Shown piece by piece: positions 58,483-64,000 of a stretch of DNA of 64,000 nt. Below the pieces are notes generated by a model. That model made no database searches. It was not told the DNA's origin and saw nothing but the letters and a program-made list of their open reading frames with translations. Every line of letters begins with the position of its first letter. The first letter of the stretch is position 1. Made by a program: the position numbers and the translations under genes. Source of the DNA: UBA1306 sp964396415 (lineage in GTDB: Bacteria; Spirochaetota; Spirochaetia; Treponematales; Rectinemataceae); contig CAYNFM010000005.1 in assembly GCA_964396415.1 (NCBI GenBank), forward strand, positions 14,330 to 78,329, read 5' to 3'.

Positions 58483-60636
58483 ATGCGCCCAAGCACGCTA
58501 GCGGTCGAGCCCGGCAGCCCGATGGTCCTCGGCGCCACGATAGAATCAGGGGGAGTCAACTTCGCCGTCTTCTCCCGCGACGCGGAGTCCATGACTCTCT
58601 GCCTCTTCGAGGCCTCGAAGGATGGCCTTCCTTCCTTCGAGTACAGGCTCGATCCCCGTCTCAACCGGACAGGGGACATTTGGCATGTCCTCGTGCCCGG
58701 CATAGGAGCGGGAAGCCTGTACCTGTGGCGCGCCGACGGTCCCTACCTGCCCGCCAAGGGCCATCGCTTCAACCGCCACAAGGCCCTCATAGATCCCTAT
58801 GCCAAGGCGATAAGCGGCGACTTCGTCTGGGGTCTCGCCGAGGCCAGGGCCTACGATCCCGAATCTCCCGATCGCGACCTCTCCTTCTCCGACAAGGACG
58901 ACGCGGCCTTCATGCCCAAGTGCGTCGTCGTCGCGGACGATTTCGACTGGGCCGGCGACCGGCCCCTCAACTTTCCCCTTCGCCATTGCGTCATCTACGA
59001 AACCCACGTGCGCGGCCTCACCATGCATCCGAGTGCGAAGGTGGACCATCCGGGCAGCTTCCTCGGCGTCGCGGAGACGATCCCCTATCTCAAGAGTCTC
59101 GGCGTGACGAGCCTCGAGCTCCTTCCGGTCCAGGAATTCGACCTGTACGAGATCCCCAGGAAGGATCCCTCGACGGGGCAAGGGCTGTCGAACTACTGGG
59201 GCTATTCGACGATCGCCTTCTTCGCTCCCAAGGGCCTGTACTCCGCCTCGGGCTCGGTAGGCCGGCAGGTGACCGAATTCAAGGAGATGGTGCGCGCCCT
59301 GCACGGGGCGGGCATCGAGGTGATACTCGATATAGTATTCAACCATTCGGCCGAGGGGAACGAGCTCGGGCCCAGCATAAGCTTCCGCGGCCTCGACAAC
59401 CGCATCTACTACATGCTGGACGAGGACAAGCGCCACTACAAGAACTTCTCCGGGTGCGGCAACACTCTCAATTGCAATCACCCGGTCGTTCGGACCCTCA
59501 TCCGCGACTGCCTCCATTACTGGGTGGTCGAGATGCACGTCGACGGCTTCCGCTTCGACCTAGGCTCCATACTGGGGCGCGACCAATCGGGCAAGCTCCT
59601 CGAGAACCCGCCCATCATCGAGGGCATCGCCGAGGACCCGATACTCCGGCACACGAAGATCATCGCCGAGGCTTGGGACGCGGGAGGAGCCTATCAGGTG
59701 GGCTGGTTTCCCGGCGGGCGCTGGGCCGAATGGAACGACCGCTACCGCGACGACGTTCGCCGCTTCTGGCGGGGGGACCGCGGCTCGGCCCGGAACCTGG
59801 CGACGCGCATCACGGGCTCGAGCGACCTCTACCTGCGGGACGGGCGAAAGCCCTTCCACTCGATCAACTTCATCACCGCCCACGACGGATTCACCCTCAA
59901 CGACCTGGTCACCTACGACCGCAAGCACAACGAGCGAAACGGAGAAGAGGAGCGCGACGGCTCCGACGCCAATTATTCGTGCAACTACGGCGAGGAGGGC
60001 CCGAGCCGCAATGCCGCCCTCGAGGCCACGCGCAACAGGCAGGCTAAGAATTTCCTCGCCACCCTCCTGTTGTCCATCGGGACGCCGATGCTCCTGGGCG
60101 GCGACGAGTTCCGCCGGACCCAGGGAGGCAACAATAACGCGTATTGCCAGGACAACGAGACGAGCTGGTACGATTGGGGGCTCGCGCGGAGCCACGCGGG
60201 CCTGCTTCGGTTCGCCAAGGGCATCATAGCCTTCCGGATGCGCCACCCCGCCTTTCGGCGTCCGGAGTTCTTCACCGGCCTGGACGCCGACTTCAACGCT
60301 ACGCCCGACATCACGTGGTTCGACGAGGAAGGCCTGAGCCCGGACTGGGCCAAGATCGACGCGCGCATCGCGGCTCGGATCGACGGATCCAAGGCCGATA
60401 TCATGGCCGACCGCGACGACAACGACTTTTACCTCATCTTCAACGCTAAGGACGAATCCTCAGTCTTCAAGATCGGGCCGGCTCCGCTGGCTCGGCGTTG
60501 GTACCGCGTCATCGACAGCTCGCTGCCTTCGCCCGAGGATTTGCTCGAGCCGGGCGAAGAGGCCATCATCGTGCCGCAGGACGAATACGCGGTCTCTCCG
60601 AGGTCCTTCGTCCTCCTGATCTCGCGCGGCGCGTGA
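58483..60636 (+). CDS. glgX: Glycogen debranching enzyme GlgX
   Basis: This 717-residue GH13 isoamylase-type enzyme starts MRPSTLAVEPGSPMVLG. TATACT ends 7 nt before this ATG; a GTG at 58459 is also in frame but lies upstream of the -10. Catalytic motifs are DIVFNHSAEGNELGP, DGFRFDLGSILGRD (nucleophile Asp), IIAEAWDAGG (acid Glu) and FITAHDGFTLNDLVTYDRKHN. It hydrolyses alpha-1,6 branches of glycogen limit dextrins. No other glycogen genes are adjacent. Confidence 0.92.
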   Translation: MRPSTLAVEPGSPMVLGATIESGGVNFAVFSRDAESMTLCLFEASKDGLPSFEYRLDPRLNRTGDIWHVLVPGIGAGSLYLWRADGPYLPAKGHRFNRHKALIDPYAKAISGDFVWGLAEARAYDPESPDRDLSFSDKDDAAFMPKCVVVADDFDWAGDRPLNFPLRHCVIYETHVRGLTMHPSAKVDHPGSFLGVAETIPYLKSLGVTSLELLPVQEFDLYEIPRKDPSTGQGLSNYWGYSTIAFFAPKGLYSASGSVGRQVTEFKEMVRALHGAGIEVILDIVFNHSAEGNELGPSISFRGLDNRIYYMLDEDKRHYKNFSGCGNTLNCNHPVVRTLIRDCLHYWVVEMHVDGFRFDLGSILGRDQSGKLLENPPIIEGIAEDPILRHTKIIAEAWDAGGAYQVGWFPGGRWAEWNDRYRDDVRRFWRGDRGSARNLATRITGSSDLYLRDGRKPFHSINFITAHDGFTLNDLVTYDRKHNERNGEEERDGSDANYSCNYGEEGPSRNAALEATRNRQAKNFLATLLLSIGTPMLLGGDEFRRTQGGNNNAYCQDNETSWYDWGLARSHAGLLRFAKGIIAFRMRHPAFRRPEFFTGLDADFNATPDITWFDEEGLSPDWAKIDARIAARIDGSKADIMADRDDNDFYLIFNAKDESSVFKIGPAPLARRWYRVIDSSLPSPEDLLEPGEEAIIVPQDEYAVSPRSFVLLISRGA

Positions 60637-60699
60637 GCCGGGCCCGATAGTCGGGCTAGGAGCTTGCCGATTCGGTCGATTCGCCTATATCTTATCGAT

Positions 60700-61380
60700 A
60701 TGAGGAGAAACTCGGGACATGATCCCGATGCCGACTTCCGGCGCGGGAGTCGCGAGCTTGCCGACCATAGGCCCGATCTCGCCGTGCGCAGTCTCAGGGC
60801 GGCCGTGGATTCTCGCTCCGTCACGCAGCCGGCCAAGCTGTCGCGAGACCTCTATTGGCTGGCCCTCGCCTTGCTCCGCCTCGACAGGTCCGAGCTCGCC
60901 GTACGCAGCCTGGCTTCTGCCCAGAAGCTGAGGCCGAGGGGAGTCGCCAGGTCGGCCTACTTAAGGCGGGTGAACGATTACGGCATGTGTCGTCGATCCA
61001 GTCCCGAGCTCGACGATTTTTACGCCTTCTACTCGGTGCAGGCGTGCATCTACCTCGGCGGCAAGCCGAGCCGCCGCTTCGATTCGAACTCCGAGAAAGA
61101 CATGGTGACGCGAATCATCGGCGACGCATGGAGGTCGTTGTCCTGCTCGGGCGCCCTGGTCGGCCTCAAGGCCTCGAGGAAACTGGCCATATTCAAGGCG
61201 CGGAAGATAGCCTTCCCCTTCTTCGGACTGGGCCGGACCGGTCGGGGGAAGTTCCTCGACGTGGATTTTCGCGGAGCGACAAGGCTCGAAGGCGACCAGA
61301 GATGCAGTTGCGGGTCGGGCCTCCCCTTCATGCGTTGCTGCGGTCGTACTTCCGCGCCGAGCGAGCGCTTTTGTGAGTAG
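60700..61380 (+). CDS. SEC-C motif protein of unknown function
   Basis: This 226-residue protein starts MRRNSGHDPDADFRRGSRELADH. The N-terminal part is helical and TPR-like (LAVRSLRAAVDS...LYWLALALLRLDRSELAVRSLASAQKL). The C terminus carries a SEC-C zinc motif, RCSCGSGLPFMRCCG. The start is set by a promoter TTGCCG, 16 bp, TATATC whose -10 ends 8 nt before the ATG. An earlier TTG at 60664 is the -35 itself. Role unknown. Confidence 0.7.
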   Translation: MRRNSGHDPDADFRRGSRELADHRPDLAVRSLRAAVDSRSVTQPAKLSRDLYWLALALLRLDRSELAVRSLASAQKLRPRGVARSAYLRRVNDYGMCRRSSPELDDFYAFYSVQACIYLGGKPSRRFDSNSEKDMVTRIIGDAWRSLSCSGALVGLKASRKLAIFKARKIAFPFFGLGRTGRGKFLDVDFRGATRLEGDQRCSCGSGLPFMRCCGRTSAPSERFCE

Positions 61381-61667
61381 TTACGATACAGTCTCCTCGA
61401 CTTTCTCTCTAGTTGTAGCGAAATGATACGCATCGAAATACTCCCGTAATCTATCCGTAGAGGATTGATGCAAGGTTCGGCGTAATTTTGAATATTCCGC
61501 GGATTCTCTAATAAATAAAAATATGAAAAGCACTATTTAAGTCTTTTTCTATGAGTTCGTATTTCTATATGATGAAACCAATAACTCTTTTAATTACTAA
61601 TATGCATAAATACTATCGATATTTGGCACATTGATTGCTCTACTAAGGGTACAACCTGGAGGCAACC
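61381..61667 (+). promoter_or_regulatory. AT-rich regulatory region with sigma-54 promoter
   Basis: This 287-bp non-coding stretch is strikingly AT-rich between GC-rich genes. At 61624-61639 it contains TGGCAC-N5-TTGCT, which keeps the invariant GG (61625-61626) and GC (61637-61638) exactly 10 bp apart, the sigma-54 -24/-12 consensus. The predicted start is near 61650, followed by GGAGG (61658-61662) and the sigma-factor ATG. GAATATTCCGCGGATTC (61490-61506) is a possible upstream enhancer site. Confidence 0.7.
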
Positions 61668-62537
61668 ATGGCAAACAAGAATGCATGTCTGAACGATTCG
61701 AGTTCCTGCGATGAGAACGTGCTTTCCATGTATCTGAAGGAGATCAATCGCATTCCTCTTCTTTCTCGAGAGGATGAGGATAAATATGCCCGCGCGGCGG
61801 CTCGCGGCGAGAAATTCGCCAAGGATATGCTGGTCAAGTCCAATTTGCGCTTCGTCGTCAATGTCGCGAAAAAATACCAGAATCAAGGCCTTCCCCTTGC
61901 CGATCTCATCTCCGAGGGCAACATCGGCCTCATCAACGCGATAGAGCGCTACGACGTCGACAAGGGCTACCACTTCATTTCCTACGCCGTCTGGTGGATT
62001 CGCCAGGCCATCCTGAAGGCCATCTGCGAGAAGAGCCGGATGATCCGCCTCCCCCTCAACCGCGCCAACGAGCTCGTCCAGATCGAGAAGGCCCGCAAGA
62101 TGCTGGAGGGCGCGATGACCGAGGACGAGGAAGTGCGCGAGATAGCGCGCCTCCTCGAGATGGACGCCGATCACGTCGCCGACCTGGTGGCGGTGAGCCG
62201 CGAGTTCGTCTCGCTCGAGACCCCCGTCTTCGACGAGCGCGATTCCTCCGTGGTGGGCGATTTCGTCGAGAACTCCATGTATACCCCTCCCGAGGACTAC
62301 GTCATCGAGCAGAACCTCAAGGACGACATCAACGAGGTCCTTCATACGCTCTCCGACAAGGAGCGCGAGGTCGTCGAGTACCGATTCGGCCTCAACGGCC
62401 ACCGCGCGATGAGCCTGAAAGAAATCGGCGACCGCTTCAAGCTGACCAAGGAGCGGATCCGCCAGATAGAGAAGAGCGCGCTCAAGCGGCTCTCCCAGCC
62501 CAATCGCACCGAGGTGCTCGAAAGCTACGTCGCCTAA
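61668..62537 (+). CDS. Group-2 sigma-70 factor (RpoS/SigA-like, short)
   Basis: This 289-residue sigma factor lacks region 1.1. It has region 1.2 (VLSMYLKEINRIPLLSREDEDKYA), region 2 (DLISEGNIGLINAIERYDVDKGYHFISYAVWWIRQAI), region 3 and region 4.2 (MSLKEIGDRFKLTKERIRQIEKSALKRL). The principal treponemal sigma factor is about twice as long, so this is an alternative factor. It is expressed from a sigma-54 promoter, the arrangement of Borrelia rpoS, and has its own terminator. Confidence 0.9.
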   Translation: MANKNACLNDSSSCDENVLSMYLKEINRIPLLSREDEDKYARAAARGEKFAKDMLVKSNLRFVVNVAKKYQNQGLPLADLISEGNIGLINAIERYDVDKGYHFISYAVWWIRQAILKAICEKSRMIRLPLNRANELVQIEKARKMLEGAMTEDEEVREIARLLEMDADHVADLVAVSREFVSLETPVFDERDSSVVGDFVENSMYTPPEDYVIEQNLKDDINEVLHTLSDKEREVVEYRFGLNGHRAMSLKEIGDRFKLTKERIRQIEKSALKRLSQPNRTEVLESYVA

Positions 62538-62575
62538 AGTCGAGCCTCTCGCGGGAAGGCGCGGAAGAAAAGGGA

Positions 62576-62600
62576 AACCCGGCCTCACGGCCGGGTTTTT
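62576..62600 (+). terminator. Rho-independent terminator after sigma factor gene
   Basis: AACCCGGCC/GGCCGGGTT forms a perfect 9-bp stem with a TCAC loop, ending in a run of five T. Confidence 0.93.
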
Positions 62601-62631
62601 CGTCGCCCTCGCGCCGGGCGGGGGCCGGCCG

Positions 62632-62660
62632 TTGACCGGAAGCATCGGAGCGGCAATACT
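62632..62660 (+). promoter_or_regulatory. Promoter of mntA-hepT pair
   Basis: TTGACC (62632-62637), 17 bp and AATACT (62655-62660), ending 7 nt before the mntA-like ATG. Confidence 0.6.
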
Positions 62661-62667
62661 CGCAGGC

Positions 62668-63090
62668 ATGAAGAGCGAGCACGAAAGGCTCCGCGCGCTT
62701 GTCGCCCCGATATTCGACGGCGCGACCGGAGGGCCGTATACCGTCTATCTCTACGGATCGCGCGCGACGGGATTCGACCGCCCGGACAGCGACTACGATT
62801 TCGCCCTGATCGCTCCCAAGCCCCTCGATCGCCGGATGCTGCTCGACCTGCGCGATCGATTGATCGATTCGCTGCCCGGCGATCCCGACGTCGATTGCGT
62901 CGACCTGCGGAGGATACCGCTGACCCTCGCGGCTCAAGTGCTCGAAACGGGCATCGTCCTCGTTCCCGGCGACGAGTCCGAACGGGCTAAAGTCGAGACC
63001 CGCCTCATGTCCATGTACGCCGCCTTGAACGAGGAGCGGCGGGAAATCATCGCGGATATCGCGGAACGCGGCTCCATATATGCCCGATGA
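62668..63090 (+). CDS. MntA-like nucleotidyltransferase (antitoxin)
   Basis: This 140-residue minimal nucleotidyltransferase shows YGSRATGFDRPDSDYDFALI (GS...DxD metal-binding motif, about residues 29-48), and a third acidic residue in DVDCVDLRRI. In MntA/HepT pairs the MNT protein AMPylates and silences the HepT RNase. It overlaps the HepT-like gene by 11 bp. The start ATG 62668 lies 7 nt after the -10. Confidence 0.85.
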   Translation: MKSEHERLRALVAPIFDGATGGPYTVYLYGSRATGFDRPDSDYDFALIAPKPLDRRMLLDLRDRLIDSLPGDPDVDCVDLRRIPLTLAAQVLETGIVLVPGDESERAKVETRLMSMYAALNEERREIIADIAERGSIYAR

Positions 63091-63505
63091 CGTAATTCTC
63101 AACAAGGGCGAGATAATCGAGCGCTGCATCGAACGGATAAAGAAGACCTACGCGCGCGACCCCTCGGCCCTGGCTTCGGATTACACCTGCCAGGACGTCG
63201 TCGTCCTCAACCTCGAGCGCGCCTGCCAGGCCGCGATCGACTTGGGCATGAGATGGGTGCGGATCGAGGCGCTCGGAGTCCCCAAGGAATCGCGCGACGC
63301 TTTCGCCCTTCTCGCCGCCGCGGGCCGAATCCCTGCGGAATTGGCCGGTTCGCTCGGAAAAATGGTAGGATTCCGAAACATCGCCGTCCACGACTACCGG
63401 GAGATCGATTTCACGATCGTCGAGGCCATAATCGTGCGCGATTTCCCCGACTTCCGCGAGCTGATACGACTCGGCCTTCTCGTCGACCCGAAGCGCCGAT
63501 CTTGA
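63080..63505 (+). CDS. HepT-like RNase toxin (DUF86)
   Basis: This 141-residue helical HEPN protein carries the RNase motif R-x4-H-x-Y in GFRNIAVHDYREID (about residues 97-110). HepT proteins dimerise and cut RNA when not modified by the partner MNT. The gene order is antitoxin then toxin, and the repeat array follows directly. Confidence 0.87.
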   Translation: MPDDVILNKGEIIERCIERIKKTYARDPSALASDYTCQDVVVLNLERACQAAIDLGMRWVRIEALGVPKESRDAFALLAAAGRIPAELAGSLGKMVGFRNIAVHDYREIDFTIVEAIIVRDFPDFRELIRLGLLVDPKRRS

Positions 63506-64000
63506 CTGCGTTCGCGACCCGCAGGTATAGTTGCGTCCAGGTAAGCGGGGCGTCGTCGGCAAGCGACGCACGTTCAATTGCGACCGTCGTATGTCGCCCG
63601 CCAGGATTCCAAGGCGACACACGACGGTTACCATGGATTTGAGTCGCCGAAGGCGACGACGTTTAATTGCGACCGTCGTACAGCGTCCCCCAGGATGCCG
63701 AGACGCTGCACGACGGTTACAATAGATTTGAGTCGCCGAAGGCGACGACATATAACTGCGACCGTCGTATGACGACGGCGCATACAAATAAGCAGGGCGC
63801 CGTCGGCAAACGACGGTTACCTATCCATGGCGTCGCGCTAGCGACGCACGTTCAATTGCGACCGTCGTATGTCGCCCGCCAGGATTCCAAGGCGACACAC
63901 GACGGTTACCATGGATTTGAGTCGCCGAAGGCGACGACGTTTAATTGCGACCGTCGTACAGCGTCCCCCAGGATGCCGAGACGCTGCACGACGGTTACAA
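63506..64000. repeat. Array of nested hairpin units (89/89/100 bp), continues beyond window
   Basis: This 495-bp stretch has no credible gene. From 63563 on it is built of units with invariant outer arms ACCGTCGT/ACGACGGT: H1 63583-63628, H2 63672-63717, H3 63761-63817, H1' 63861-63906 and H2' 63950-63995. Spacers carry a second small hairpin GTCGCC-GAA-GGCGAC (63643-63657, 63732-63746) or GCGTCGC-GCTA-GCGACGC (63830-63847). The block 63563-63722 recurs without change at 63841-64000 (160 identical bp, period 278). Frames on both strands through it are repeat artefacts. Confidence 0.9.

Noticed and set aside
57513..60047. 844-codon frame across fabD, fabG and glgX
   Set aside because: It is Arg/Gly/Pro-rich and overlaps three confidently identified enzymes in another frame.
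63583..64000. Terminal array as a CRISPR locus
   Set aside because: The constant part is about 58 bp and split by hairpins, and the variable parts are self-complementary and related to each other. H1 and H2 recur identically after 278 bp. CRISPR spacers are unrelated and not palindromic.
63563..64000. Terminal array as integron attC sites
   Set aside because: The folded units recall attC, but the required GTTRRRY/RYYYAAC ends are not present (the sequence has GTTACAA/GTTACCA) and there are no cassette genes between the units. Left open only if an integrase gene is found beyond the window.
1..64000. tRNA or rRNA genes, insertion sequences
   Set aside because: All gaps between genes were read. 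None has a cloverleaf with a TTCRA T-loop, ribosomal RNA sequence or a transposase frame with terminal inverted repeats.

Overview
The window is a GC-rich bacterial chromosome segment around the replication origin, most likely from a spirochaete of the Treponema/Spirochaeta type. The case rests on three things: the leftward order dnaA, dnaN, recF, DUF721 gene, rpmH, rnpA, yidD, yidC; long proteins at 28.3-30.9 kb that resemble spirochaete-restricted families; and a short group-2 sigma factor behind a -24/-12 promoter, as in the Borrelia RpoN-RpoS cascade. The lineage is an inference from gene content and remembered families; no search was run.

Layout. 1-6 kb: replication initiation and the rpmH-rnpA-yidD-yidC block, all leftward. 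4.3-4.56 and 5.96-6.4 kb: AT-rich DnaA-box regions on both sides of dnaA (bipartite oriC). 6.4-10.9 kb: gyrB-gyrA, rightward, followed by a perfect parS. 10.9-14.9 kb: leftward ahcY-metK-radical SAM operon behind a SAM-II/SAM-V-like riboswitch. 14.9-22 kb: NlpC/P60-barrel protein, glpK, a small histidine kinase, an MBL hydrolase, a GNAT protein and an acyl-CoA synthetase. 22-28.4 kb: prs, HAD phosphatase and purFMND. 28.4-31.4 kb: two spirochaete-type proteins of unknown function and a DUF151 nuclease. 31.5-36.5 kb: cheR-cheB, a NifU-like protein, parA-parB and a START-like secreted protein. 36.6-41.7 kb: eno, a YdcZ-type exporter divergent from a Crp/Fnr regulator, a lactate-dehydrogenase-like enzyme and an AEC transporter. 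41.7-47.9 kb: a catabolic regulon (MFS transporter, class II aldolase, class III aminotransferase, TetR, FGGY kinase) tied together by three copies of one palindromic operator. 48-55.4 kb: a 22-bp tandem repeat, HIT protein, LspA-like protein, FecCD-type ABC transporter, beta-hydroxyacid dehydrogenase, DUF2804 protein and thyX. 55.4-60.6 kb: UPF0158-GNAT fusion, alkyltransferase-like protein, fabD-fabG and glgX. 60.7-64 kb: SEC-C protein, sigma factor, MntA/HepT pair and a hairpin-repeat array that runs off the window.

The most interesting signals are: (1) the terminal array of 89-bp units whose inner stems differ by compensatory changes; (2) the GG-N10-GC sigma-54 promoter in front of the sigma factor; (3) the three-operator TetR regulon, which looks like an uncharacterised catabolic pathway; (4) the SAM-class pseudoknot riboswitch on ahcY; and (5) many genes whose -10 box ends 5-8 nt before the start codon, which implies leaderless mRNAs.
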